From NCBI GenBank assembly GCA_002320605.1, contig DCKG01000017.1, positions 80,425 to 144,424 of the forward strand: a DNA stretch of 64,000 nucleotides. The letters are read 5' to 3'. The stretch is from Bacteroidales bacterium UBA1680. GTDB taxonomy: Bacteria > Bacteroidota > Bacteroidia > Bacteroidales > UBA932. The position numbers and the translations under genes are program-made. The notes under the pieces were generated by a model. That model searched no databases. It was not told the DNA's origin and saw only the letters and a program-made list of their open reading frames with translations. Every line of letters begins with the position of its first letter. Positions within the stretch are counted from its first letter, which is position 1. Positions 38,387 through 47,631 of the stretch are shown piece by piece.

Positions 38387-39046
38387 ATGGATAAGATGAA
38401 GATACTTGTCGTCGATGACGAATTGGACATCTGCGCGATTCTTAAATTCAATTTGGAGAAAGCCGGATTCGAGGTTTCTACGGCTCAATCTGCAGAGGAT
38501 GCTCTTGGTAAGGGCATAAATTCGTATGATCTCCTTCTTTTGGATGTGATGATGGAAGGAATGTCCGGATTCGACCTTGCGAAAATGCTGAAGCAGAAGC
38601 CCCAGACCAAGGATATCCCTATCATATTCATAACTGCGAAAGATACTGCGGATGATGCAGTGAATGGTTTGGATCTTGGCGCAGACGACTATATTTCTAA
38701 GCCTTTCTCTATAAAGGAGGTTATTTCTAGGGTAAAAGCCGTCCTACGAAGGGCAAGGAGTGATTCAGCCTCTGGCGGGATAGAAATTGACGATGAAAAG
38801 AAGTCTGTTAAAGTGGATGGAAAGCCGGTTTCTTTATCTCGCACTGAATATGACCTGTTAAAGCTGCTGGTGCATAATCCTGGCAAGGTCTTCTCTCGGA
38901 GCGACCTTATCTCTGCCATCTGGCCTGCGAACGTCATTGTCACGGAAAGAACGGTGGACGTGAGCATTACAAGGCTGAGGAAGAAAATCGGCGAATATGG
39001 AGAGAAAATAGTTTCCAGGCATGGCTTCGGCTATTGTTTCGAATGA
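38387..39046 (+). CDS. PhoB-like response regulator (OmpR family)
   Basis: A 219-residue regulator from the ATG at 38387 (MDKMKILVVDDELDICAIL). The receiver domain has the acidic pair DD, the phospho-acceptor Asp in YDLLLLDVMMEGMSG (~54), Thr/Lys switch residues in FITAKDTADD and SKPFS. The C-terminal winged-helix domain includes SRTEYDLLKLLVHNPGKVFSRSDL and VDVSITRLRKKIGEYGEKIVSRHGFGY, as in OmpR/PhoB. It is coupled by an ATGA overlap to the kinase. The Pho-like repeats in front and the PiT transporter next door point to phosphate control. Confidence 0.88.
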   Translation: MDKMKILVVDDELDICAILKFNLEKAGFEVSTAQSAEDALGKGINSYDLLLLDVMMEGMSGFDLAKMLKQKPQTKDIPIIFITAKDTADDAVNGLDLGADDYISKPFSIKEVISRVKAVLRRARSDSASGGIEIDDEKKSVKVDGKPVSLSRTEYDLLKLLVHNPGKVFSRSDLISAIWPANVIVTERTVDVSITRLRKKIGEYGEKIVSRHGFGYCFE

Positions 39047-39885
39047 GTACCGTGATTATCATCTTACTGCTCGCCGTTGTCATCTTCCTTATTTTTGCAT
39101 TAATAATGGTAAGGCAGCGGTTCACCCATCTCAAGAAATCTCTTGAGGAGGGGAGGATGAGCATGTACGACCAACTGCAAAATGCCGAAGAGGATAAGAA
39201 CCGTCTTAAGAGGCAGCTGACGCAGAATGTGGCCCACGAGCTTAAGACCCCGGTCAGCAGCATCCAGGGTTACTTGGAGACAATAGTCTCGGACCCTGAT
39301 ATGGATGAGGAGACAAAGAATCATTTCATCCAAAGGTGCTTCACTCAAAGCCAGCGGCTGTCATCGCTGCTTCAGGATATTTCCACATTGAATAAGTTGG
39401 ACGATGCTCCTGGGAGTTATGGGAGGGAGTCTATGAATATTCTGGCTCTCCTTAATACGATTCTGCTGGATGTGGCTCAGAAGCTCAAAGAGAAGAATAT
39501 CATGGTGCGGATTCTGATAGGCCCCGAGGTCATTGTCGTCGGCAACCATTCTCTGCTATATTCCATATTTCGGAATCTAACGGACAATGCCATTGCCTAT
39601 GCCGGTGATGGAGTGACGGTAACTGTGCAAGTTCTTTCCGAGGATGAGAATTTTTATACGTTCAGCTTCGCTGATAACGGAGCGGGGGTGGCTGCGGAGC
39701 ATCTTCCTCATTTGTTCGAGCGCTTTTATCGAGTGGATAAGGGGCGTTCCCGTAAAATGGGTGGCACCGGCCTTGGGCTGGCTATCGTAAAGAATGCAGT
39801 CTTGCTGCATCACGGCAGCATTTCAGTCCGTCTTGCCCAGACCGGCGGCCTCGAATTCATATTCAGTCTTCCGAAAGCCAAGTAA
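39043..39885 (+). CDS. PhoR-like sensor histidine kinase
   Basis: A 280-residue kinase with the ATG at 39043 overlapping the regulator stop. It has one N-terminal membrane helix (IIILLLAVVIFLIFALIMV) and no periplasmic sensor domain. A short linker leads to the H box QNVAHELKTPVSSIQGYLETI (phospho-His near residue 65). The N box RNLTDNAIAYAGD and the G boxes FADNGAGVAAEHLPHLFERF and GGTGLGLAIVKNAV follow. Lack of a sensor domain fits PhoR-type kinases controlled by the transporter and PhoU. The PiT-PhoU gene ends 2 bases away on the opposite strand. Confidence 0.88.
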   Translation: MSTVIIILLLAVVIFLIFALIMVRQRFTHLKKSLEEGRMSMYDQLQNAEEDKNRLKRQLTQNVAHELKTPVSSIQGYLETIVSDPDMDEETKNHFIQRCFTQSQRLSSLLQDISTLNKLDDAPGSYGRESMNILALLNTILLDVAQKLKEKNIMVRILIGPEVIVVGNHSLLYSIFRNLTDNAIAYAGDGVTVTVQVLSEDENFYTFSFADNGAGVAAEHLPHLFERFYRVDKGRSRKMGGTGLGLAIVKNAVLLHHGSISVRLAQTGGLEFIFSLPKAK

Positions 39886-39887
39886 GA

Positions 39888-42128
39888 CTAACCTTCGTTG
39901 AAGCCCTTGGCGGAGCGGAGGAGGTGCCTGACGGAAGATGCAATTTCCCTGGTTTCCTGCAATATGTTCAAGTATAGATAGCCTACGGCGATATTCTCCT
40001 TGCTGGTCTGCATCCTCATCATCTGCCTGTCCCTGGTTTGCTCAAGGCAGACTTTAAGCTCTTCGCCTTGGTGGCGCACTTCTTCAACCTGATCGTAAGA
40101 GCCGCTTCGAAGAATTTCAGAAGCACGTTTCAGCAGGAATAAAACCGTGTCTCGGAGCGGAATGAACTCCTTCACCTGTTCTTTGCTCATCGGCATGAAG
40201 TGGTTATCTACATGCTCCTCGCAAGGGTCTACGATTCGCCTCAGGCAGTAGAGGATTTCCTCGCAGGAATTCCTCCCTAGGTGGAAGCAGGTGTTCTTTT
40301 CCATAGCTATATCGGTATCTATCCTGCGTAACCCGATCATCTCTTTGCGGCGAGTGTTCTTCAGTTCCTCTCTCTTGCGTCTCAGGCTTTCACCGGCGCT
40401 TCTCAGCGGTCCCAGCTTCTCGGCTATGAATGCGTCAGTTATCTGCTTGTAAGTAGTGTTGACATATTCAAGGAAATTGCACTGGGTTGAATTCACGTGC
40501 TCGGAGAGAAGTCTCAGCACCTCTTCCTTGTCGGTGCTCCTCATTAACTTGCTGAAGATAACGTCGCCCTTCTCTTCCTGCTGCCTCTTACGATATTTGA
40601 CTGAACTCCTGATAAGCAGGAACGCCGCAAGGCACATGAACAGACAGGCTGCCAGGAAACCGCCAAGATTAATCAGCCATGCCACAGTGAAGCATAGGAT
40701 GAAGGCAGCACCGGCAGTGATGAACCATCCGCCTATCACTGAGATCACGCCAGTGATTCTGTAAACTGCGCTCTCTCTTCCCCAGGCTCTGTCGGCGAGC
40801 GAGGTACCCATGGCGACCATGAATGTCACGTAAGTCGTTGAGAGAGGCAGCTTCCAAGATGTTCCCAGTGCTATCAGAAGGCTGGCTACGACCAGATTGA
40901 CCGTGGCGCGGACCTCGTCGAACGCAGCCCCGTTCCTCAACTGGAGGTCGCTGGTATCGAATCGCTTATTCGCCCAGGCCTTGACGTTGTCTGGGAAAAC
41001 ATCGCTGAAGAAATTCCCTACGCTGTCTGAAAATCTTACCAGCACCCTAGCGATTCTCGAAGAGCCGAACATCTCGTCTCCCTCGTTCTGGCGAGAGAGA
41101 TCCACGGATGTCCTGATGACGTTGCGAGCCTTCTTGGATGTGGCTAGGGAGACGACCATGACCGCACCTGCAAGTACCAGGAATATGACTGGGGTCTTGG
41201 CAGGGGAGTCCAGCGATGCCATCATGAAGGTGGAAGGGTCTGCGCCCGGATGTGCCATGAAATCCTGATATGATGCGTATCCAGCAAGAGGCACTCCGAT
41301 GAAGTTCACTAGGTCGTTCCCGGCGAATGCCATGGCTAGGGCGAACGTGCCGAGCAGCACCAGAACCTTGAACACATCAACTTTCAGGAAATGTAGCGCC
41401 TGCATTATGATAGTTGACGCAATGAAGCATATTCCCATTAGCATCGGGGTATTCGCTTCAATATATGCCATTGTGTCAGCGCTGACGAAGGACATTCCCT
41501 TTATTCCCTTGAATATCATGAAATAGACTATGGCTGTGGCCGCTATGCCGCCGAAGATGCCAATTTTCCATTTCATGTTGTTGTATGAATATGTGAACTT
41601 GAAAAGAAGCCTTGAGAGGTATTGGATGATGGCTCCGAAGAAGAAGGCGATAGGAACAGAAATGAATATTCCGAATATTACCTCTATTGCCTTCTCGGTG
41701 TTCATCAGGTCGCCCAGCCCCATTCCTGCCTGCTCGCCGTGCATTTTCATTATGGCGAATATGGTGGTGCCGCCTAGGAGCTCGAAAACCATCGAGACTG
41801 TAGTGGACGTAGGAAGCCCAAGGTTATTGAATATGTCCAACAGAATTACGTCGGATATCATGACCGACAGGAATATGAATATCAGTTCCTTGAACGAGAA
41901 CATCGCAGGGTGGAAGATTCCGTGTCGGGCGATTTCCATCATCCCGTTGCTCATGGTCGCTCCGAAGAAGACTCCGACTGCCGCCACGATTATGATGGTT
42001 CTGAAGGATGCTACCTTTGCCCCGATGGCAGAGTTAAGGAAGTTCACTGCGTCGTTGCTGACCCCGACCATCAGATCCACCACGGCCAACGAGAAAAGGA
42101 ACAGTACGAAAAATAGGAATATGCTCAT
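39888..42128 (-). CDS. PiT-family inorganic phosphate transporter with C-terminal PhoU-like domain
   Basis: A 746-residue permease. The N-terminal ~500 residues carry many membrane helices and the two PHO4 signature repeats: GVSNDAVNFLNSAIGAKVAS near residue 22 and, in the second half, GTSWKLPLSTTYVTFMVAMGTSLADRAWG. Residues ~520-746 are soluble and helical, like PhoU (HVNSTQCNFLEYVNTTYKQI...). The fused PhoU-like domain could report transport state to the adjacent sensor kinase. The promoter region carries four 11-nt-phased TGTAAC-like repeats. Confidence 0.9.
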   Translation of the reverse strand: MSIFLFFVLFLFSLAVVDLMVGVSNDAVNFLNSAIGAKVASFRTIIIVAAVGVFFGATMSNGMMEIARHGIFHPAMFSFKELIFIFLSVMISDVILLDIFNNLGLPTSTTVSMVFELLGGTTIFAIMKMHGEQAGMGLGDLMNTEKAIEVIFGIFISVPIAFFFGAIIQYLSRLLFKFTYSYNNMKWKIGIFGGIAATAIVYFMIFKGIKGMSFVSADTMAYIEANTPMLMGICFIASTIIMQALHFLKVDVFKVLVLLGTFALAMAFAGNDLVNFIGVPLAGYASYQDFMAHPGADPSTFMMASLDSPAKTPVIFLVLAGAVMVVSLATSKKARNVIRTSVDLSRQNEGDEMFGSSRIARVLVRFSDSVGNFFSDVFPDNVKAWANKRFDTSDLQLRNGAAFDEVRATVNLVVASLLIALGTSWKLPLSTTYVTFMVAMGTSLADRAWGRESAVYRITGVISVIGGWFITAGAAFILCFTVAWLINLGGFLAACLFMCLAAFLLIRSSVKYRKRQQEEKGDVIFSKLMRSTDKEEVLRLLSEHVNSTQCNFLEYVNTTYKQITDAFIAEKLGPLRSAGESLRRKREELKNTRRKEMIGLRRIDTDIAMEKNTCFHLGRNSCEEILYCLRRIVDPCEEHVDNHFMPMSKEQVKEFIPLRDTVLFLLKRASEILRSGSYDQVEEVRHQGEELKVCLEQTRDRQMMRMQTSKENIAVGYLYLNILQETREIASSVRHLLRSAKGFNEG

Positions 42129-42190
42129 ATTTAGTATTTTGCGGATGAATATGCATTTATCCGATTACTCGGCGAATTTCCTAAAAATAT

Positions 42191-42229
42191 GTTACCGTCT
42201 GGTTTCACTGATGTTACAATTTCGTTACA
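42191..42229 (-). promoter_or_regulatory. Pho-box-like array upstream of the PiT transporter
   Basis: Read on the plus strand, GTTACC (42191), GTTTCA (42202), GTTACA (42213) and GTTACA (42224) are spaced exactly 11 nt apart. On the minus strand the order is TGTAAC, TGTAAC, TGAAAC, GGTAAC, ending about 63 nt before the start codon. Confidence 0.7.
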
Positions 42230-42306
42230 GTTGCATTCCCGCCATCATTATCTGAAAATGGCTCCCGCATGTCTGTAGGAACCATTGAAGTTTAATTAGT
42301 ACAGGA

Positions 42307-43053
42307 TTATTTCGCTTTTCCTTGGTTGGCGACTGCCTGCTGCTTAGCCTTGAGAACCTCGGGATCAGCAAGATAGTAGTCCTTTACGAGCTTGAGGTTA
42401 TCGTCGAACTCGAACACGTAAGGCGTGGCCGTAGGAATGTTCAGCCCGACGATGTCGTTGTCGGATATCCCTTTAAGGTGCTTCACCACGCCGCGTAGGC
42501 TGTTGCCATGAGCAACGACCACGATGTCGTCATGCTGCTTCAGGGCAGGGAATATCTCGCATTCCCAGTAAGGCATCACTCTCTCAATGCACTGCTTCAG
42601 TGCTTCGGTGCGAGGGATATATTCATCAGGGACACCAGCGTAGCGTGAGTCTTTGGTGGCGCTGTTTGGATCGTTTTCGTCTAGAGGCAGAGGCTCCACG
42701 TCGTAGCTGCGCCTCCAGAGCTTCACCTGCTCGTCGCCATATTTTTCGGCGGTTTCGGCTTTGTTCAGGCCCTGGAGCATTCCGTAATGTTTCTCGTTCA
42801 GTCTCCAGCTCTTGCGCACAGGAATCCAGTCCAGATCCATTGCGTCAAGTACATTGTTCAGAGTCTTGATGGCCCTCTTAAGGTAAGAAGTGTAGGCGAC
42901 TTCGAACGTGAAGCCGTTCTCTTTAAGAGTTTTTCCAGCTTCGAAAGCCTCCTGAACGCCTTTTTCACTAAGATCGACATTCGTCCACCCCGTGAACCTG
43001 TTCTCTTTGTTCCACTGGCTCTCGCCATGACGGATAAGTACGATTCTTTTCAT
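42307..43053 (-). CDS. gpmA: 2,3-bisphosphoglycerate-dependent phosphoglycerate mutase
   Basis: Glycolytic enzyme interconverting 3- and 2-phosphoglycerate, 248 residues. The phospho-His motif is in IVLIRHGESQWNKENRFTGW (His near residue 9). The second His and Glu are in SWRLNEKHYGMLQGLNK and VVVAHGNSLRGVVKHL. It has its own promoter and is a single gene. Confidence 0.96.
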   Translation of the reverse strand: MKRIVLIRHGESQWNKENRFTGWTNVDLSEKGVQEAFEAGKTLKENGFTFEVAYTSYLKRAIKTLNNVLDAMDLDWIPVRKSWRLNEKHYGMLQGLNKAETAEKYGDEQVKLWRRSYDVEPLPLDENDPNSATKDSRYAGVPDEYIPRTEALKQCIERVMPYWECEIFPALKQHDDIVVVAHGNSLRGVVKHLKGISDNDIVGLNIPTATPYVFEFDDNLKLVKDYYLADPEVLKAKQQAVANQGKAK

Positions 43054-43123
43054 ATTCTTAAATATTTTGGATTATTTTCCATTTCTGCGTTTTCTACAGC
43101 TCCCCACACACATCTTCGCACGA

Positions 43124-43131
43124 CAAAGATA
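43124..43131 (-). promoter_or_regulatory. -7 element of gpmA
   Basis: On the minus strand this reads TATCTTTG, a perfect TAnnTTTG, about 71 nt upstream of the gpmA ATG and just after the end of nth. Confidence 0.55.
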
Positions 43132-43143
43132 CAAAATTCCCCA

Positions 43144-43776
43144 TCAATTGGCACCATAGTCGCGGCACCAGTCGGCGAGGGGGCAGTCCGCACATTTCGG
43201 GGCGCGTGCGGTGCAGATGTACCGGCCATGGAGTATCAGCCAGTGATGGGCGATGGACCTCAGGTCTTCTGGGATGTTTGCTTCTAGGTCTTTCTCTACG
43301 GCCTCTACTGTCTTGCCGTTGGAGAGGCCGAGGCGGTGCGATACTCTGAATACATGTGTGTCTACAGCGATTACGGGCTCCTTGTATATTACCGAGGCAA
43401 CGACATTTGCTGTTTTGCGGCCAACACCTGGAAGCGTCATCAGGTCGTTGATAGAGGATGGCACTTCGCCACCGAAATCGGAAATGAGCTTCTGGGCCAT
43501 GGCAATCAGGTGCTTCGTCTTGCTGTTCGGGTAGGAAATGCTCTTAACGTAGGGGAATACCTCGTCGAATGTGGCAGCGGCAAGTTTATCGGGCGTGGGG
43601 AATGCCTTGAAGAGCGGAGGAGCGACCATGTTCACTCGCCTGTCCGTGCACTGTGCGCTTAGCATCACCGCAATGAGCAGCTGGAATGGAGAGTCATAAT
43701 GCAACTCTGTCTCTGCTGCTGGCTGGTTCTTCAGGAACCAGTTCAATATATTCCTATATCTTTCTTTCTTTAGCAT
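43144..43776 (-). CDS. nth: Endonuclease III
   Basis: A base-excision repair glycosylase/AP lyase for oxidised pyrimidines, 210 residues from the ATG at 43776 (gaatATG context). The helix-hairpin-helix LPGVGRKTANVVAS (~110-123) holds the catalytic Lys, the Asp is in VDTHVFRVSHRLGL, and the C-terminal 4Fe-4S ligands are visible as C-x6-C-x2-C-x5-C in CTARAPKCADCPLADWC. It lies downstream of the ftsE-like gene, about 55 bases away. Confidence 0.96.
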   Translation of the reverse strand: MLKKERYRNILNWFLKNQPAAETELHYDSPFQLLIAVMLSAQCTDRRVNMVAPPLFKAFPTPDKLAAATFDEVFPYVKSISYPNSKTKHLIAMAQKLISDFGGEVPSSINDLMTLPGVGRKTANVVASVIYKEPVIAVDTHVFRVSHRLGLSNGKTVEAVEKDLEANIPEDLRSIAHHWLILHGRYICTARAPKCADCPLADWCRDYGAN

Positions 43777-43830
43777 ATTCAATTGAAGATGGTCGGATCC
43801 GTAGCCGGGCTTCCCGACGAACGCAAGGTC

Positions 43831-44547
43831 TTATATGGTCAGAGCCAGATCAATGGCTTCATTGTCGAGGTTCTCTTCGCAGCTCTCGCCTTTGCAGACG
43901 AAGACCCTGCCATGGTAGTGCTCAAAGATATTCCTGTTGTGAGTCACCATCACGATGGCAGTGCCGTTCTCTTTATTGATTTCCAGCAATAAATTCAAGA
44001 TTCCTTCGGCCGTCTCGCTGTCTAGGTTTCCTGTAGGCTCGTCGGCTAGGATGACCTGCGGCTTGTTCAGCAGCGAACGGGCTATGGCAATTCTCTGCTG
44101 CTCGCCACCGGAAAGCTGGTGAGGCATTTTATGCGCCTTGTCTCGCATGCCGACGCCGTCAAGCACCTCTGAAATTCGCGAATCAATAGCATCCTTGTCC
44201 TTCCAGCCAGTGGCACGAAGCACGAATGAAAGATTCTCTTCCACGCTCCTGTCCATCAGAAGCTGAAAGTCTTGGAATATGACGCCGAGCTTCCTGCGAA
44301 GCATAGGGATGTCTTTCTCGCGGATGCCGTGCAATTTAAACCCGCACACCTCCCCGAAGCCTTTTTCAAGCGGGTTCTCGGCCATCATCGTGCGGATGAT
44401 TGAAGTCTTTCCCGTGCCAACCTTGCCCACAATGTAGACTAGATCGCCAGGATAAATATCCATGTCCAGGTCGTAAATGACAGGATTCTCTCCATTCAGG
44501 ATTTCGGCATCCTTGAAAGTGATCAACGGTTCGTTTTTTGCTGTCAT
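43831..44547 (-). CDS. ftsE: FtsE-like ABC transporter ATP-binding protein
   Basis: A 238-residue ABC ATPase. It has Walker A GKVGTGKTSI (~41-50), the Q loop in GVIFQDFQLL, the signature LSGGEQQRIAIARSLL (~143-158), Walker B VILADEPTGNLD and the H-loop His in VMVTHNR. The overall pattern, including VIFQDFQLLMDRSVEENL, resembles FtsE of cell division (partner FtsX), although LolD-type exporters are similar. No ftsX is present in the window. Confidence 0.8.
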   Translation of the reverse strand: MTAKNEPLITFKDAEILNGENPVIYDLDMDIYPGDLVYIVGKVGTGKTSIIRTMMAENPLEKGFGEVCGFKLHGIREKDIPMLRRKLGVIFQDFQLLMDRSVEENLSFVLRATGWKDKDAIDSRISEVLDGVGMRDKAHKMPHQLSGGEQQRIAIARSLLNKPQVILADEPTGNLDSETAEGILNLLLEINKENGTAIVMVTHNRNIFEHYHGRVFVCKGESCEENLDNEAIDLALTI

Positions 44548-44573
44548 ATCCTAGTTTTCTTCCATTAAGTAAA

Positions 44574-44581
44574 CAAATATA
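44574..44581 (-). promoter_or_regulatory. -7 element of the ftsE-like gene
   Basis: On the minus strand TATATTTG is a perfect -7 box, 26 nt upstream of the start. It is divergent from the promoter of the TPR gene. Confidence 0.55.
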
Positions 44582-44606
44582 ATTGAATTTTTACTTATTT
44601 ATTGAG

Positions 44607-44614
44607 TATTTTTG
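44607..44614 (+). promoter_or_regulatory. -7 element of the TPR gene
   Basis: TATTTTTG is a perfect TAnnTTTG match with ATTG (44582-44585) 21 nt upstream in the -33 position, 26 nt before the ATG. Confidence 0.55.
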
Positions 44615-44640
44615 CGTGATTAATATTTAAGAGAGTCGAT

Positions 44641-47631
44641 ATGAAGCTTAAACTGTTAGCGGCGGTTATTATCTCGGCAATTCTGCTGTCTGCGCCAATG
44701 CAGGCTCAGAACAAGCAAAAAGATGATTTCCGGCAGGCAATGGACCTCTACGAACACGGAATGTTCGAAAGAGCCGGAAGCATATTCAATGAAATCTATT
44801 CAAATACTGGCGATGAGACTGCTCTTGGGTACAAGGCTCTTTGCTCCGTTAGGCTGCAAGAAGTTGGCTATGAGACTGTCGCGAATGAATATATCGCCAA
44901 TCATCCATATTCCGGCCTAGTGCCGCAGATTCATTTCTACAAAGGACTGAACATCTTTGACGACCAAAATTATCATGATGCCCTTGTGGAATTCAGCCAA
45001 GTGGATACGAAAGACTTGAGTCTCTCCCAGATTCCAGAATATGAGTTCAAGCATGCCTATTCAAAATTTGGAGTAGGTGACTATGAAGGCGCCAGGATGG
45101 AGCTCGGGAAAGTGGAAAATATGCCCATGTCGGACTATACTGCACCTTCAAGATACATCCTAGGCTACATCAATTATTCCCATAAGCAGTTCAAGGAGGC
45201 ATACGGCTGGTTCGACAAATCCGAGAAAGATCCTCGCTTCGAAGAGCTTTCAAAATATTATAAGGTCGAGTGCCGCTTCATGATGAAAGATTATGGCTAT
45301 GTCATCAAGAACGGCATCGATATGATGGAAAACGCCCCAGACAACAGGCGGTCTCATCTGGCAAGAATCATCTCAGAGTCTTACCTTGCCCAAGGAGATA
45401 ACGACGACGCCAAGAGATATTACGATATGATAAACCAGAGCAGCAGGGATATGGATCGTGACGATTTCTTCTATGCCGGGTCTCTGTATTATGCCACTGG
45501 TGACTATAAGGGTGCCATCGACAACTATTCGATGATGAAGGAGCGCACGGATTCCATCGGGCAGATAGCTAATTACGAATTAGGCTACAGCTACATCCAG
45601 ACGGGTAACAAGGTGGCGGCGATGGATGCGTTCAAGACCGCTTCGGAATGTTCATTTAACTTGAAGGTTCAGGAAGACGCTCATTTCAATTACGCCAAGC
45701 TATCATTTGACTTGAACCATAACCCTTCCGTCTTCGACGATTATATGAAGAAGTACGGCAAGGCTAAAGGAGACCAGATTTACAGTTATATGGCCCTTTC
45801 GTGCCTTTACAATCACGACTATTCAGGGGCGGTGGATGCCTACAGCCATATAGACCTTTTGGATGATGACCAGAAGGCTAATTATATGAAAGCCAATTAC
45901 CTAAGGGCTCAACAACTAATCGGCGGAAGCTCTTGGAAGGACGCAATTCCTCTGCTTAAAGCCGCTTCATTCTATTCGAACAAACACGATGGGTTCAATC
46001 AGCTAGCTCGCTACTGGCTTGGAGAGTCACAATTCCGCAGCGAGCAATACGCTGCCGCCGCCGAATCTTTCAAGGACCTTTTCAATATTTCGGCTCTAGA
46101 CAAGCAAGAGGAAGGAAAACTACTGCCATACAATATCGGCTGGTGCCATTTCAAGAATAAGGAATATGCCGCTGCGGCCAAATGGTTCGATGAATATCTT
46201 GGGACGAGGAACCCTGAGATGGGAGAAGATGCCGCCCTGAGGCGGGCAGACTGCGACTTCGTGACTAAGGACTATGCGAAGGCAATAAAAGAATATGAGA
46301 ACGCTACGCAGCGTTTTGCCTATGCGGACAACCTTTATCCTTATTTGCAGTGTGGAATCGCCTACGGCCTGTCTGGAAAAAACGACAAGAAGATAGAGTC
46401 GCTGTCTCGGGCTCTTACGTCTAAGCTTTCGGCACAATATTATCCAGAGACCATGTACGAACTCGGCAGGGCTTATGTGGCAGGTGGAAAGACCGACGAT
46501 GCGGCGAACTGCTTTGAGAAGCTCCGGAAGAATTCTTCTGACAAGACCATAAACGCCAGCTCACTGATAGAGCTGGGAATGATAGCTAGGAATAAGTCTG
46601 ACAATGATAAGGCTCTGGGCTATTACAAGCAAGTAGTTGAAGAAATGCCTGGAACTGAATATGCTCAGGATGCCCTTCTTGCCATTGAGTCAATATATCA
46701 GGCTCAGGGTCGCGCAGATGAATATCTCGACTATGCCGACAAGGTGGGCGCTAACTTCGGCAAGACCGATAGCGAGAAAGATGACATGTATTTCGCTGCA
46801 GCCGAGCAGGTGTTCATGACCGAGAATTATGAAAAGGCATCTGCATCCCTTCAAAATTATATGAACCGTTATCCGAACGGAAAGAATATCGCCAAGGCCG
46901 ATTATTATATGGCCGAATGCGAGAGGAATGCGGGCAAGAAGGAACAGGCCTGCGACTGGTATGCGAAAGCACTTTCGACAGATCCTAATGCGGCATATTC
47001 AGAAATGGCTCTCCTTCGCAGCGGTCAGCTCCATTATGAGATGGAGCGTTTCAACGAGGCTTACAGGAATTACGCTGCCTTAGTTCAGAAAACCAGCGAT
47101 GCCGAAATGACTCACGCCGCCAGGCTTGGGCTCATGAGGTCGTCATACAAGGCTCAGGATTGGCAGTCTGCAATCAACCAGGCAGAAAAGGTGAAGGCCT
47201 TGAAGAAAGTCACGGCTGATGAGAGCAGGGAGGCGGATTATGTTTGCGCTAAGTCTTATCTCTCTACTAATGAAAGAGATAAGGCATTCGGCATATTCAA
47301 TAAGCTCAGCGCTAAGCCTGCGACCGATGAAGGCGCAGAGGCTACATACATGCTCATTCAAGATGCATACGATCAGGGTGAATATGCTTCCGTAGAATCT
47401 AAGGTCTATAAATTTGCGAAAGATGCTCCCGAGCAGTCCTACTGGCTGGCTAAGGCGTTCATAACGCTCGGCGACTCGTTTGCCGAGAGGGACGATTACA
47501 AGCAGGCCAGGGCGACTTTCGAAAGCGTAAGGAATGGCTATAAACCAGAAAAAGGCACTTCGGATGATGTCCAGGATAATGTGAGGATGAGGCTTGAGAA
47601 GCTTAATAATATAGAATCAGGCAATGAATAA
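44641..47631 (+). CDS. Large exported tetratricopeptide-repeat protein
   Basis: A 996-residue protein with a signal peptide (ends ...SAPMQAQ) followed by TPR-like helical pairs along nearly the whole length, for example YEHGMFERAGSIFNEIYSNTGDETALGYKALCS and repeated A/G-x3-F or Y-x-KA patterns. Such proteins act as scaffolds in the periplasm. It overlaps the downstream beta-barrel gene by 8 bases. The pair (TPR protein plus outer-membrane barrel) is a known neighbourhood in Bacteroidota, but its role is not established. Confidence 0.8.
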   Translation: MKLKLLAAVIISAILLSAPMQAQNKQKDDFRQAMDLYEHGMFERAGSIFNEIYSNTGDETALGYKALCSVRLQEVGYETVANEYIANHPYSGLVPQIHFYKGLNIFDDQNYHDALVEFSQVDTKDLSLSQIPEYEFKHAYSKFGVGDYEGARMELGKVENMPMSDYTAPSRYILGYINYSHKQFKEAYGWFDKSEKDPRFEELSKYYKVECRFMMKDYGYVIKNGIDMMENAPDNRRSHLARIISESYLAQGDNDDAKRYYDMINQSSRDMDRDDFFYAGSLYYATGDYKGAIDNYSMMKERTDSIGQIANYELGYSYIQTGNKVAAMDAFKTASECSFNLKVQEDAHFNYAKLSFDLNHNPSVFDDYMKKYGKAKGDQIYSYMALSCLYNHDYSGAVDAYSHIDLLDDDQKANYMKANYLRAQQLIGGSSWKDAIPLLKAASFYSNKHDGFNQLARYWLGESQFRSEQYAAAAESFKDLFNISALDKQEEGKLLPYNIGWCHFKNKEYAAAAKWFDEYLGTRNPEMGEDAALRRADCDFVTKDYAKAIKEYENATQRFAYADNLYPYLQCGIAYGLSGKNDKKIESLSRALTSKLSAQYYPETMYELGRAYVAGGKTDDAANCFEKLRKNSSDKTINASSLIELGMIARNKSDNDKALGYYKQVVEEMPGTEYAQDALLAIESIYQAQGRADEYLDYADKVGANFGKTDSEKDDMYFAAAEQVFMTENYEKASASLQNYMNRYPNGKNIAKADYYMAECERNAGKKEQACDWYAKALSTDPNAAYSEMALLRSGQLHYEMERFNEAYRNYAALVQKTSDAEMTHAARLGLMRSSYKAQDWQSAINQAEKVKALKKVTADESREADYVCAKSYLSTNERDKAFGIFNKLSAKPATDEGAEATYMLIQDAYDQGEYASVESKVYKFAKDAPEQSYWLAKAFITLGDSFAERDDYKQARATFESVRNGYKPEKGTSDDVQDNVRMRLEKLNNIESGNE

